Position numbers and translations under genes: made by a program. DNA of 64,000 bases from assembly GCA_045636065.1 (NCBI GenBank), contig JAZTWW010000026.1:1-64000 (forward strand). The letters are read 5' to 3'. Below, piece by piece: positions 1 through 8,300 of this stretch; the stretch's first letter is position 1; every line of letters begins with the position of its first letter. The DNA comes from RGIG5050 sp045636065 (lineage in GTDB: Bacteria > Verrucomicrobiota > Kiritimatiellia > RFP12 > UBA1067). Under the pieces are notes generated by a model. That model saw nothing but the letters and a program-made list of their open reading frames with translations. It did not search any database and was not told the origin of the DNA.

Positions 1-1
1 A

Positions 2-41
2 TGGGGAATGGGGAAGTGGGGAATGGGGATGTGGGGAATGG
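2..41. repeat. G-rich 15-bp direct repeat
   Basis: Two full units and one partial unit of a 15-bp direct repeat (TGGGGAATGGGGAAG at 2-16, TGGGGAATGGGGATG at 17-31, then ten bases). It lies just upstream of the promoter of the first gene and may continue to the left of the window. The G runs could form a quadruplex or be a slippage product. No function can be read from it. Confidence 0.6.
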
Positions 42-51
42 CGAGAACTTG

Positions 52-80
52 TTGCAAGAACCCGCCCGATTTGGTAAAAT
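52..80 (+). promoter_or_regulatory. sigma70-type promoter, extended -10
   Basis: TTGCAA (52-57), a 17-bp spacer and TAAAAT (75-80) preceded by TGG. Only six bases separate the -10 box from the ATG at 87, so transcription should begin at or within a base or two of the start codon and give a leaderless mRNA. Confidence 0.7.
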
Positions 81-86
81 AACGGC

Positions 87-1238
87 ATGATTGAATTTAC
101 CTCAAGACAGCAGAAGACGATCGCAGCCGCCATAACGGGCATTGCGGCTACAACGATACTCGCGATTGCCCTAATTACGGGATGGGTGCTGCTCAAATTC
201 TTCAGCATTGCATCCTCTGCGATCGTGCCGGTCATCCTCGGTGCGTTCCTCGCAATGCTCTTCAAACCGTACTACGACTGGATAAGGTGGATCGTGAGAA
301 ATCCGTCCCTCTCGTTCATCGTGATGATGCTAAGCATATTCGTTCCGGCGGGCTTCGTCATATGGTACGGAGGATCCTTCTTCGTTTCGCAGATCGGGCA
401 TCTCGTCGAGGCCGCGCCCAGCGTCATACCGCGCTTCAGCGCCTGGGTGAACGAGACGTTCCCGAACGTGCAGCAGTTCGCCGCGCAGTGCGGCGCGTCG
501 GCCGATGTGATGGCGTTCTTCACCGCCCCCGAGCTGTTCGTCCAGAACTCCCTTAGGGGCATAACCTCCACGTACGGGGCCGAGGCGGTCATGGCGGGGC
601 TCAACATCTTCACGTACCTTTCGGGCGCTGCATCCTTCCTGATTACGCTGCTCTTCTTCGCATGCTTCGTGACGGCCGGCAGCAACAGCAGCAAGGATCC
701 CCTGAGCGGCGAGTTTCTCGTAGGGCACATGCCGTTCCTGAAGGATACCACCAAGGGATTCGTCAGCACGCAGATAGATTCGTTCTGCACCACCATCGTG
801 ACGTTCTTCAGAACCCAGTTCATCATATGCTTCCTCGAGGGCATATGCTACGGCCTCGGGTTCTTCTTCGCGGGGCTGCCGAGCGGATTCGTGCTCGGAT
901 TCCTGCTGGGGCTTTTGAACCTCGCGCCGTTCTTCGGAAGCGTCCTTGTTATGCCGATCGCACTGCCCATGGCGTATTTCGGCGACGGCGGCTCCATGAC
1001 GCGGCTTCTCATCGTTCTGAGCGTATGGCTTACCATGCAGCTTCTCGACGGCTATCTCATAACGCCAAAGATCCAGGGCGACAAGATGAAGCTCGGCTAC
1101 GCCGGCGTCATATTCAGCTTCTTCTTCTGGAGTCTCGTCTTCCACAGCGTGCTGGGGCTTCTCCTGGCGATCCCGCTGAGCGCATTCTGCGTCACGTTCT
1201 GGCGGGCTTTGAAAGAGCACATCAAGGGGGTATTCTGA
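87..1238 (+). CDS. AI-2E family transporter (YdiK/PerM-like permease)
   Basis: 383-residue polytopic inner-membrane protein. The hydrophobic segments near residues 15-35, 40-55, 75-95, 185-205, 245-300 and 340-375 match the PF01594 family in number and spacing, and the conserved C-terminal pattern of this family (a glycine-rich pair of helices followed by a D-G-Y-L-I-T-P-K-like motif) is visible at residues 322-330. Members are linked to autoinducer-2 export or sodium/proton-coupled transport, but the substrate cannot be inferred. The start is set by the promoter whose -10 box ends at position 80, which makes the ATG leaderless. The next gene begins one base after the stop codon, so the two are probably co-transcribed. 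Confidence 0.85.
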   Translation: MIEFTSRQQKTIAAAITGIAATTILAIALITGWVLLKFFSIASSAIVPVILGAFLAMLFKPYYDWIRWIVRNPSLSFIVMMLSIFVPAGFVIWYGGSFFVSQIGHLVEAAPSVIPRFSAWVNETFPNVQQFAAQCGASADVMAFFTAPELFVQNSLRGITSTYGAEAVMAGLNIFTYLSGAASFLITLLFFACFVTAGSNSSKDPLSGEFLVGHMPFLKDTTKGFVSTQIDSFCTTIVTFFRTQFIICFLEGICYGLGFFFAGLPSGFVLGFLLGLLNLAPFFGSVLVMPIALPMAYFGDGGSMTRLLIVLSVWLTMQLLDGYLITPKIQGDKMKLGYAGVIFSFFFWSLVFHSVLGLLLAIPLSAFCVTFWRALKEHIKGVF

Positions 1239-1239
1239 C

Positions 1240-2901
1240 ATGGCAAGCGACAACTTCAGCTATCCGATAGGCGGACAGGGACGCGGCGGGGCGCCCAAAC
1301 GGGGCGTCGGATTCAAGCACGGCTCAAAGGGCGGCGGCAGGCCCGGCGGCGGGTTCAAGCGCGGCGGCCGCGGCGGCAGGCCGGACCGTTTCGGCTCCCG
1401 CAAGGGCAAGGGGCCGCGCCATCCGGCGTTTGCGGAGCGCGAGGAGGCGCGCGTACCGGAGCTTCCTTCGACGCCCCCGCCGGCCGCGTACGAGGCGAGC
1501 GTCTTCGGGAAGCTAGATGTGCGCCTTCAGCATGCGATTGCGGACGCGCAGTATGCCGTGCCCACACCGATCCAGGAGAAGGCGATCCCCGATCTCCTCG
1601 AAGGGCGCGACATAATCGGCTGCGCGCAGACGGGAACCGGCAAGACGGCCGCGTTCATGCTTCCGATCATCGACGCTCTCCTCAAGCCGGCCGAGCCGCA
1701 GCCTGTGGAGCCGGGCCATCCCCTGGCGCTCGTTCTCTCGCCTACGCGCGAGCTCGCGGCGCAGATAGCGGAGTGCGCGGGATCGTACGCGAAGTACACG
1801 CCGCTCAAGTACGCGGTCATATTCGGCGGCGTTTCGCAGGTGCCGCAGGAGAAGGCCCTCAAAAGGGGCTGCGAGATAGTTATCGCCACGCCCGGTCGCC
1901 TCATCGATCTCATGACGCAGGGGCTTGTATACCTCGACAGGGTGAAGTATTTCGTCCTCGACGAGGCCGACAGGATGCTTGACATGGGCTTTCTGCCTGA
2001 CATCCAGCGCATCATCTCGAAGCTTCCGCCGGCGGAGATGACTGCTGAGGGCACGGCGACGCGGCAGACGATGTTCTTCTCCGCTACGCTCGGCGCGCAG
2101 ATAATGAAGCTCGCGGGCGAGCTTGTCGTCAATCCCGTGAGCGTATCGGTGAGCCCGGATACGCCGACGGTCGACAAGATCAACCAGCGCGTCATGTTCG
2201 TCGAGAAGTCGAGCAAGGATGCGCTTCTCGTGCACATTCTCAAGACGCATCCCGAGTGGACCAAGACGATCGTCTTCGCACGCACCCGCCACGGCGCCGA
2301 CAGGATCGAGCGCAAGCTTCTGCAGGCCGGCGTCGAAGCGAGCGCCATCCACTCCGACAAGACGCAGAACCAGCGCATGAGGGCTCTCAAGGGCTTCAAG
2401 GAGGGACGCGTCAAAGTGCTTGTCGCGACCGACATCGCCAGCAGGGGCATAGACGTTCCGAGCGTCAGCCTCGTCGTCAACATGGAACTTCCCATGGAGA
2501 CCGAGAGCTACATCCACCGCATCGGCAGGACGGCCCGCGCCGGCGAAAGCGGATGCGCGGTGAGTTTCGTCTCATGCGAGGAGTCTGGACTTCTGAGGGC
2601 GGTGGAGAGGCTCATCAAGAAGACGATCGACACCGACCGCGACCAGCCTTTCCACAGCGAGGCCGCGGAGGCAAAGTGCGGCAGAGGCAGGGACGGGCTT
2701 CCTACCGCCCCGTGGATATCAAGGGCTTCCCGGCCCCCAAAGGGCGCGGGCGAGCGCCAGGGCCCGGGGGGCCATCCGAAGCCGGGCGGCGGCGTCTGGA
2801 TGAAGAAGGAGAAGAAGTTCAAGCATCCCGCCAACAAGGGCAAAGGCGGGAAACGCGTCAATTTCCAAGGCCGCCGCCAACCCGACTTCGGCAGAGGATA
2901 A
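1240..2901 (+). CDS. DEAD-box ATP-dependent RNA helicase
   Basis: 553 residues. The core shows the Q motif region, Walker A AQTGTGKT (about residue 129), motif II DEAD (VLDEADRMLDMGF), motif III SAT and motif VI HRIGRTARAGESG, so both RecA-like domains are complete. It should unwind or remodel RNA in the cytoplasm. The core is flanked by disordered basic tails: a Gly/Arg/Lys-rich stretch at residues 10-65 and a Gly/Lys/Arg-rich tail over the last 70 residues, as in RhlE-like helicases of cold adaptation and ribosome assembly. The RhlE subfamily assignment rests on this layout only. It begins one base after the upstream permease gene. Confidence 0.92.
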   Translation: MASDNFSYPIGGQGRGGAPKRGVGFKHGSKGGGRPGGGFKRGGRGGRPDRFGSRKGKGPRHPAFAEREEARVPELPSTPPPAAYEASVFGKLDVRLQHAIADAQYAVPTPIQEKAIPDLLEGRDIIGCAQTGTGKTAAFMLPIIDALLKPAEPQPVEPGHPLALVLSPTRELAAQIAECAGSYAKYTPLKYAVIFGGVSQVPQEKALKRGCEIVIATPGRLIDLMTQGLVYLDRVKYFVLDEADRMLDMGFLPDIQRIISKLPPAEMTAEGTATRQTMFFSATLGAQIMKLAGELVVNPVSVSVSPDTPTVDKINQRVMFVEKSSKDALLVHILKTHPEWTKTIVFARTRHGADRIERKLLQAGVEASAIHSDKTQNQRMRALKGFKEGRVKVLVATDIASRGIDVPSVSLVVNMELPMETESYIHRIGRTARAGESGCAVSFVSCEESGLLRAVERLIKKTIDTDRDQPFHSEAAEAKCGRGRDGLPTAPWISRASRPPKGAGERQGPGGHPKPGGGVWMKKEKKFKHPANKGKGGKRVNFQGRRQPDFGRG

Positions 2902-2941
2902 ACAGCGCTCCGCAAACGGAAGGCTGGGCGTAATTTTACTG

Positions 2942-2970
2942 TTGCCAAGGGGGCGCAAATGGTGTATACT
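2942..2970 (+). promoter_or_regulatory. sigma70-type promoter for the BI-1 family gene
   Basis: TTGCCA (2942-2947), 17-bp spacer, TATACT (2965-2970). The predicted transcription start near 2977 lies downstream of an in-frame TTG at 2973, which rules that codon out and favours the ATG at 3006. Confidence 0.7.
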
Positions 2971-3005
2971 TCTTGCGTTCGTTCAAGGAAAGGCTGGTGA
3001 CGGAT

Positions 3006-3725
3006 ATGGTTGATTATACAAAGAGATTCGGTGATATGGGCGGGGCCGAGGCGGCGGTTGGAGTTACGGCCGTTTCGTCGGTGTTCCGCCAGGTCTACGG
3101 CTGGATGTGCGCAGGCCTTGCGGCTTCCGCGGCCGTAGCGTGGTATACTGCCGCGAGCGGGCTATATATGCATATTCTTGCAGGTCCAGGGCCGATAATC
3201 TGCATAGTCGCCGAGCTTGCCCTCGTCTTCTTCCTTAGCGCCAGGGCTATGAAGCTCTCGCCATTCGCCGCGATACTTACGTTCATGCTCTTCGCCGCAG
3301 TGAACGGGCTTACGCTCTCGACGGTGCTTCTCATCTACGGAATGGATGTAATCGCCAAAACGTTCCTCGTCACGGCCGGAATGTTCGGCGGGCTTGCGGT
3401 GTACGGAACGGTCACGAGAAGCGATCTCTCCGGGATCGGCTCCATCTGCTCGATGGCCCTCTGGGGAATAATCCTCATGGCGATAATCCATCTATTCTTC
3501 CCGTTCTCGTCCGGCATTGAGGCCGCCATCACTATAATCGGCATCGTCGTATTCTGCGGGCTTACGATGTACGACTCGCAGAGGATAAGGCTTCTTTCCG
3601 AGTCGGCGATCACCGGGGCGGACGTCACCCGCGTCGGCATCCTCGGCGCGCTCAGCCTCTACCTCGACTTCGTGAACCTCTTCCTCTACCTCTTGAGGTT
3701 CATGGGTGGCCGTAGCCGCGACTGA
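3006..3725 (+). CDS. Bax inhibitor-1 / YccA family membrane protein
   Basis: 239 residues with about seven transmembrane segments beginning near residue 30. The sequence has the BI-1 family hallmarks: a hydrophobic core of paired helices and the C-terminal block LTMYDSQRIR near residue 190, where acidic residues are thought to sense pH in the calcium-leak channels of the family. In bacteria (YbhL, YccA) members sit in the inner membrane and YccA modulates FtsH. The start codon is decided by the promoter at 2942-2970, and a purine-rich ribosome site (AAGGAAAGG) lies upstream. Eleven bases separate it from the dehydratase gene downstream, so read-through into that gene is likely. Confidence 0.88.
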   Translation: MVDYTKRFGDMGGAEAAVGVTAVSSVFRQVYGWMCAGLAASAAVAWYTAASGLYMHILAGPGPIICIVAELALVFFLSARAMKLSPFAAILTFMLFAAVNGLTLSTVLLIYGMDVIAKTFLVTAGMFGGLAVYGTVTRSDLSGIGSICSMALWGIILMAIIHLFFPFSSGIEAAITIIGIVVFCGLTMYDSQRIRLLSESAITGADVTRVGILGALSLYLDFVNLFLYLLRFMGGRSRD

Positions 3726-3736
3726 CGGGGGAGCCG

Positions 3737-4801
3737 ATGTCATTTGCCAAACGTTGCATCGTCACGGGCGGAGCGGGGTTCATAGGCTCCGAGCTTGCAA
3801 GGCGTCTTATAAAGGATACGGGCGCGACAGTGCTTGTCGTCGACAAGCTCACGTATGCCGGCAACCTCGAGTCCCTCAAGGAGGTCTCTTCATCGGACCG
3901 CTATTCGTTCCTCAAGGCCGACATATGCGACCAGGCCGCCATGGACGGCGCGTTTTCCGATTTCAGGCCAGATACGATCTTCCACCTCGCCGCCGAATCG
4001 CACGTCGACCGTTCGATTGACGGCCCGGGCGAGTTCATAAGAACGAACGTCACCGGAACGGCGACGCTCCTCCAGGCGGCGCTTAAGTACTGGCGTGGTC
4101 TAGACGCCCAGGCCCGGGCTGCGTTCCGTTTCCAGCACATCTCGACGGATGAGGTTTACGGGTCGCTTGGCGCGGAAGGGTACTTTACCGAGAAGACGCC
4201 GTATAGCCCCCATTCGCCGTATTCCGCATCGAAGGCGGCGAGCGACCATCTCGTACGGGCGTGGCACGATACGTACGGCCTGCCGACTCTTATCACCAAC
4301 TGCTCCAACAACTACGGGCCGTACCATTTTCCGGAGAAGCTGATTCCGCTCGTAATCCTGAACGCGCTCGAATTGAAGCCTCTGCCCGTCTACGGCGCAG
4401 GCGCTAACATCCGCGACTGGCTTCACGTCTCCGACCACGCCTCGGCGCTCATGCTTGTGAATGAAAAGGGCGTTCCGGGCGAAACGTACAACGTGGGCGG
4501 CCACAACGAGCGCACCAACCTTGAGGTGGTGAGGACCATCTGCCGCATTCTCGACGGTTTGAGGCCGCGCGCTGACGGCGAGAGCTACGAGCGGCTTATA
4601 ACGTTCGTCGCCGACAGGCCCGGGCACGATCTCAGGTATGCGATCGACCCTTCGAAGCTTATGGGTGAACTTGGGTGGAAGCCAAAGTACACGTTCGAGA
4701 CGGGCATACGTGAAACAGTCGAGTGGTACCTTGCGAACGACTGGTGGTGGCGCCCGATACGCGAGGGCAGGTACTCGGGCGAGCGTCTTGGAAGAGGCTG
4801 A
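3737..4801 (+). CDS. rfbB: dTDP-glucose 4,6-dehydratase
   Basis: 354 residues, an extended short-chain dehydrogenase. It has the NAD-binding motif TGGAGFIGSE at residues 8-17, the catalytic Y-x3-K in YSASKAASDH, and the family signatures AAESHVDRSID and NCSNNYGPYHFPEKLIP. It converts dTDP-glucose to dTDP-4-keto-6-deoxyglucose, the second step of dTDP-L-rhamnose and related deoxysugar synthesis for surface polysaccharide. No rmlA, rmlC or rmlD lies nearby, so the rest of the pathway must be elsewhere. LpxI follows immediately, which groups two envelope-glycan functions. Confidence 0.93.
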   Translation: MSFAKRCIVTGGAGFIGSELARRLIKDTGATVLVVDKLTYAGNLESLKEVSSSDRYSFLKADICDQAAMDGAFSDFRPDTIFHLAAESHVDRSIDGPGEFIRTNVTGTATLLQAALKYWRGLDAQARAAFRFQHISTDEVYGSLGAEGYFTEKTPYSPHSPYSASKAASDHLVRAWHDTYGLPTLITNCSNNYGPYHFPEKLIPLVILNALELKPLPVYGAGANIRDWLHVSDHASALMLVNEKGVPGETYNVGGHNERTNLEVVRTICRILDGLRPRADGESYERLITFVADRPGHDLRYAIDPSKLMGELGWKPKYTFETGIRETVEWYLANDWWWRPIREGRYSGERLGRG

Positions 4802-4822
4802 GAAGTGAAAGGGGCTGAGAAC

Positions 4823-5671
4823 GTGGCGCAGCGCAGGATCGAGCGTCTTCTTGTAATTGCAGGCGCGGGCGACTATCCGCGGTTCGTGGTGGAAGGAGCG
4901 CGCAAGGCTGGCGTCCCCACCGTCGATGTCGTGAACGTCCTGGGCTCTACGGCCCGTGCAACGCGCCGTGCGGGCGACAGGGTGATCCCTTTCAGCGTGG
5001 GCAAGACTGCAAGCGGCATAAAGATGCTTTCGTCGCTCGGATACGACGGCGCGATAATGGCCGGGCAGATAAATCCGCTTTCGCTTTTCAGGACGAGGTT
5101 CGAGAAGCAGGTTCTCGAATGGCTCAAGGCGATGCCCGCGAAGAACGCGCATTCGATCTACGGGAAGGTCGTGGATGAGTTCACCAAGGCGGGGCTTGAG
5201 ATACTGCCGGCGAGCTCGTACATGGACGAGCACTGCCCAGGGGAAGGGCTCCTTTCCGCCCGCGAACCCACGGAACGCGAAATGGCCGACATACGTCATG
5301 CCTCAAAGGTTGCACGCGACATCGGCCGGCATGATGTCGGGCAGACTGTTCTCGTAAAGGAGGGGATGGTCGTCGCGGTGGAGGCCTTCGAGGGGACCAA
5401 CGCCGCCATCAAGCGCGGCGGCAGGCTCGGCGGCAAGGGGGCTGTCGTATTCAAGGCCGCCCGCGAGGGCCACGACATGCGCTTTGACATCCCGGTGGTT
5501 GGCCTCAAGACGCTCAAGGTGATGAAGAGTGCAGGGGTGAGCGCGCTTGCCTTTCAGGCGGGGCGGCTCATCCTTCTCGATGCGCCTCGCGTCATAGACT
5601 ACGCCAACCGCCATTCGATCGCCATCGTCGGCGTAAAGACCGACCTCCCGCCCGCACCGCTAAGGCCATAA
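4823..5671 (+). CDS. lpxI: UDP-2,3-diacylglucosamine pyrophosphatase LpxI
   Basis: 282 residues of the LpxI (DUF1009) family. It hydrolyses UDP-2,3-diacylglucosamine to lipid X, the fourth step of lipid A synthesis, and replaces LpxH in many non-gamma proteobacteria and PVC bacteria. Family features are the N-terminal LVIAGAGDYPRF block, the KVVDEF segment and the C-terminal half with a VVAVEAFEGTNAAIKRGG-like motif. I chose the GTG at 4823 because AAAGGGG lies eight bases before it. An in-frame GTG at 4805 would add six residues. Its presence indicates a lipid A-bearing outer membrane. Confidence 0.9.
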   Translation: MAQRRIERLLVIAGAGDYPRFVVEGARKAGVPTVDVVNVLGSTARATRRAGDRVIPFSVGKTASGIKMLSSLGYDGAIMAGQINPLSLFRTRFEKQVLEWLKAMPAKNAHSIYGKVVDEFTKAGLEILPASSYMDEHCPGEGLLSAREPTEREMADIRHASKVARDIGRHDVGQTVLVKEGMVVAVEAFEGTNAAIKRGGRLGGKGAVVFKAAREGHDMRFDIPVVGLKTLKVMKSAGVSALAFQAGRLILLDAPRVIDYANRHSIAIVGVKTDLPPAPLRP

Positions 5672-5729
5672 TCGGTTCTCGCTCCGCAAGTAGCGACGGC
5701 CGCTTCAGGGTGAAAGTGAGAGGAGTGGC

Positions 5730-5893
5730 GCAGTTTGGGGAAGCACGCTGCACAATGCTCCTCGTCCGTGACCCTCACCTCCGGTTGTTTTTCGCGCTCC
5801 CATCCCTGAAGGGCGATTGGGTCGCGCGAAAAACAATCCTCGGTGTTTCCCGGACGAGGACATTGCCTCCGCTTGCGTTTCACACCAAACTGC
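5730..5893. repeat. long imperfect fold-back in a non-coding stretch
   Basis: The gap 5672-6125 holds no convincing gene. Nested inverted repeats pair across 164 bases: GCAGTTTGG (5730-5738) with CCAAACTGC (5885-5893), CAATG (5753-5757) with CATTG (5861-5865), TCCTCGTCCG (5759-5768) with CGGACGAGGA (5851-5860), and TTGTTTTTCGCGC (5785-5797) with GCGCGAAAAACAA (5824-5836), all in register. A second, weaker hairpin follows (TTTATGC 5898-5904 with GCATAAA 5955-5961). It could be a miniature inverted-repeat element or a structured RNA. I find no promoter in front of it. Confidence 0.7.
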
Positions 5894-5986
5894 TGCCTTT
5901 ATGCGACTTTGGATGGAAGCGGCAGCACCCTTGCTCCGCTCGGGGGGGAAGGAGGCATAAACGGGGAAGCGAGAAGATGCCGCGGG

Positions 5987-6090
5987 CCAATTTTCGTGGT
6001 CCGCCGTAGGCGCTAATGCGAGTCAGTGCGAAAGTGAGGCTCATGGGATCGCGCTTGCGCGATTACCCGCACACCAATTTTAGTGGTCCG
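5987..6090. repeat. pair of 17-bp direct repeats
   Basis: CCAATTTTCGTGGTCCG at 5987-6003 recurs as CCAATTTTAGTGGTCCG at 6074-6090, one mismatch, 87 bases apart. Between them lies a small perfect hairpin (TCGCGC-TT-GCGCGA, about 6048-6061). The pair sits just upstream of the promoter of the parvulin lipoprotein and could mark the ends of an inserted segment or a binding site. Confidence 0.6.
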
Positions 6091-6125
6091 CGCCGCTTGC
6101 GCTAGCGAATTTGCAATTGGAAAAC

Positions 6126-6154
6126 TTGACTTTTGCGCCGCGATTTGGTAAAAT
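6126..6154 (+). promoter_or_regulatory. sigma70-type promoter, extended -10
   Basis: TTGACT (6126-6131), 17-bp spacer, TAAAAT (6149-6154) preceded by TGG. It is the closest match to consensus in the window and drives the parvulin lipoprotein gene with a leader of about 38 bases carrying AAGGAG. Confidence 0.78.
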
Positions 6155-6198
6155 TATCAGAGATGTTGACCCCAGTTGGGCCAAATAAGGAGCAAAAG

Positions 6199-7524
6199 AT
6201 GAATATTAGAGCAATTGGTACGTTAGCCGCCGCCCTGGCCGTCGCCGGATGCTGCGACAAGTGCAAAGTGGATGAGGCCGAGAAGCCTGCCGAGCCCCAG
6301 GCCGAGGTAGAGGTCGCGGGCACCGAAGCGGCTGCCCACGCAGAAGCGGCCGCCCCCGCAGAGGCTGCGGCTCCCGCCGAGGATGCGACTGTCGCAAACA
6401 TAGTTCCGCTCACCGATGCAGAGGCCGCAACCGTCGCCGTCAAGGTAGGCGACCGCACGATCACGCGCGGCGAGATCGATGCCGACGTGATGCTCGTTCT
6501 CAAGCCGAACCTTTCCAGGATCCCGGCCGATCAGATCGAAGAGGCACGCAGCACACTTTCCAAGCGCGTGGCGATGCAGTTCGTCCAGAAGGCCGTGATG
6601 CTCAACCATGCGGCCGACATCGGCGTCAAGGCCACCGAGGAGGACATTGCAGCGGCCAAGGCTGAGATACTCGAGAACGCCCCAGGCAAGCCCGCCTCGT
6701 TCGAGGCGTTCGTCGCAACGCTGCCCGTCACTCCCGAGCGCGTCGAGCGCGACATCGCCGACCAGGTGACCGTCAGGAATCTCATAATGAAGCTCGAGAA
6801 GATGGCTGAGGCGTCCGCCGCGCCGTCCGACGAGGAGGTCGAAAAGGCGCTCGCGGATATCGAGAGCCAGTTTGTCGAGGCCGCCAAGACGTCTCTTGAG
6901 GCCGAGGCCGCGATCAAGGTCATCAAGGGCAAGCTCGACGCCGATCCTACGCAGTTTGAGGCCCTCGCCAAGGAGTTCAGCGATTGCCCCAGCGGCCAGA
7001 GGGGCGGCGATCTCGGCGCGTTCCCGCGCGGGCAGATGGTCCCCGAATTCGAAGCTGCCGCGTTCAGCCTCGAGCCCGGCGTCATATCCGAGCCTGTCAG
7101 GACTTCCTACGGCTGGCACATCATCAAGGTTCTTGAGAAGATCCCCGCCACCGAGGCTACGGGCGAGACGCCTGCCGCCCCCGAGAAGGTCCGCGCCCTG
7201 CATATCCTCAAGCTCGCCCGCGAGCCGCAGCCCAAGCCCACCCGCGAGGAGGTCGTCAAGGGCCTTACGCAGGAGGCCGCCCTTGAGAAGCTTGACGTCT
7301 ACATGAGGAACGTCATCAAGAGCATGAAGATCGAGAGCGAGATCTATCCCGAGCTCGTGCCCTCGTTTGACGACGAACCCCCGGCCGGCGAGCCCGAGCT
7401 CGCCCCCGAGACGGCGCCGGAAGCGGCACCTGAAGCGGTCTCCGAGGCTGCGGAGGAAGCCGCTGCCGAGGCAGTCCCAGAGGTTGCCCCTGAAGCGGCC
7501 CCCGAGGCGCCGGCAGCTGAATGA
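6199..7524 (+). CDS. parvulin-type peptidyl-prolyl isomerase lipoprotein (SurA/PrsA-like)
   Basis: 441 residues. The start has AAGGAG at 6187-6192 and yields a lipoprotein signal with lipobox AVAGC at residues 14-18 (Cys18). An Ala/Glu-rich linker leads to a SurA-like N-terminal helical region (about 85-215), then one parvulin domain (about 225-330) with the RGGDLGAFPRGQMVPEFE and YGWHIIKVLE blocks. The last 60 residues are a Pro/Glu/Ala low-complexity tail. It should be membrane-anchored in the periplasm and assist folding of outer-membrane or secreted proteins. A terminator-like hairpin follows the stop codon, so it appears to be a single-gene unit. Confidence 0.87.
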   Translation: MNIRAIGTLAAALAVAGCCDKCKVDEAEKPAEPQAEVEVAGTEAAAHAEAAAPAEAAAPAEDATVANIVPLTDAEAATVAVKVGDRTITRGEIDADVMLVLKPNLSRIPADQIEEARSTLSKRVAMQFVQKAVMLNHAADIGVKATEEDIAAAKAEILENAPGKPASFEAFVATLPVTPERVERDIADQVTVRNLIMKLEKMAEASAAPSDEEVEKALADIESQFVEAAKTSLEAEAAIKVIKGKLDADPTQFEALAKEFSDCPSGQRGGDLGAFPRGQMVPEFEAAAFSLEPGVISEPVRTSYGWHIIKVLEKIPATEATGETPAAPEKVRALHILKLAREPQPKPTREEVVKGLTQEAALEKLDVYMRNVIKSMKIESEIYPELVPSFDDEPPAGEPELAPETAPEAAPEAVSEAAEEAAAEAVPEVAPEAAPEAPAAE

Positions 7525-7535
7525 TGTAATAGCAA

Positions 7536-7565
7536 AACCCCGGCCGACCGCAACTGGCCGGGGTT
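7536..7565. terminator. 10-bp GC-rich hairpin after the parvulin gene
   Basis: AACCCCGGCC (7536-7545) pairs perfectly with GGCCGGGGTT (7556-7565) around a 10-base loop. No T run follows on the plus strand, so termination may be weak, or the stem may protect the 3' end of the mRNA. Confidence 0.6.
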
Positions 7566-7586
7566 AAGAGTGAAGAGGCCAGGACG

Positions 7587-8300
7587 ATGACAGCGACCAT
7601 TACAATGCACGACCATCGAAGCCTGTTCCGCCAGTTCCTGGGTGGGGCCTACGATGCGATTCTTATAACGGATCCCAATGGGCACCTCCTTATGGTCAAC
7701 CCCCGCGCCACTGAGTATTTCGGCTACGAGCAGGAGGAGATCGAAGACAGGCCCGTCTCCACTCTTATTCCCGGCGTAACGCCGGCAGTCGTGCAGCGTA
7801 TACGCCAGGGGCTTTCCGAGCAGCGTCACATGATGATCGACGCGAACTGCCTGCGCAAGGATGCGTCCAAGTTCCCGGCCGAAGTGTCGGTTTCCGTGAT
7901 CGACCTCGTCAATCCCGGCGATCTCGTCTTCACCGTGCGCAGCACCGAGCGCCGGCGCAACGTGATGCAGATGCTCAGGTCCAAGGAGTGCGTGTTCGAT
8001 CTCTCGCAGGCGGCCCTTTTCACATGCGACGCAGACGGGGCCTTCCGCATCGTCAACTCCAGCTTCAATGAGCTCTTCGGCCTCGCCGAAGGTGAGGCGC
8101 AGAAGAAGTCGTTCATCGACCTTTTCGACGACGATCCTCTTCCCGGTCTTTTCCGCGATGCGCTTGAAAAGGGCGAGCAGGGCAGCGTCAGGCTGACCGT
8201 CCCCGCCGACGACGGCGAGGAGACGCTCGACATCCGCATCGGGCCGGACCGTAGCGGCAAGAAGATCGTAGGCGTCGCCGGAAGCGTGATTAGGGTATGA
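7587..8300 (+). CDS. tandem PAS-domain protein without an output domain
   Basis: 237 residues forming two PAS domains (about 10-125 and 130-237). The first has the typical AILITDPNGHLLMVNPRATEYFGY opening (quoted here only in part as AILITDPNG...FGY) and the second the equivalent FTCDADG...FNELFGL. There is no kinase, GGDEF or DNA-binding segment, so it can only sense or scaffold, perhaps relaying to a partner encoded elsewhere. No heme or flavin ligand can be assigned by eye. It overlaps the pseudouridine synthase gene by ATGA, which suggests translational coupling although no functional link is obvious. Confidence 0.82.
   Translation: MTATITMHDHRSLFRQFLGGAYDAILITDPNGHLLMVNPRATEYFGYEQEEIEDRPVSTLIPGVTPAVVQRIRQGLSEQRHMMIDANCLRKDASKFPAEVSVSVIDLVNPGDLVFTVRSTERRRNVMQMLRSKECVFDLSQAALFTCDADGAFRIVNSSFNELFGLAEGEAQKKSFIDLFDDDPLPGLFRDALEKGEQGSVRLTVPADDGEETLDIRIGPDRSGKKIVGVAGSVIRV

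Noticed and set aside
5710..6009. 99-codon plus-strand frame in the 5672-6125 gap
   Set aside because: It coincides with the long fold-back, has no ribosome site and no resemblance to a protein; the inverted-repeat structure explains the conservation better.
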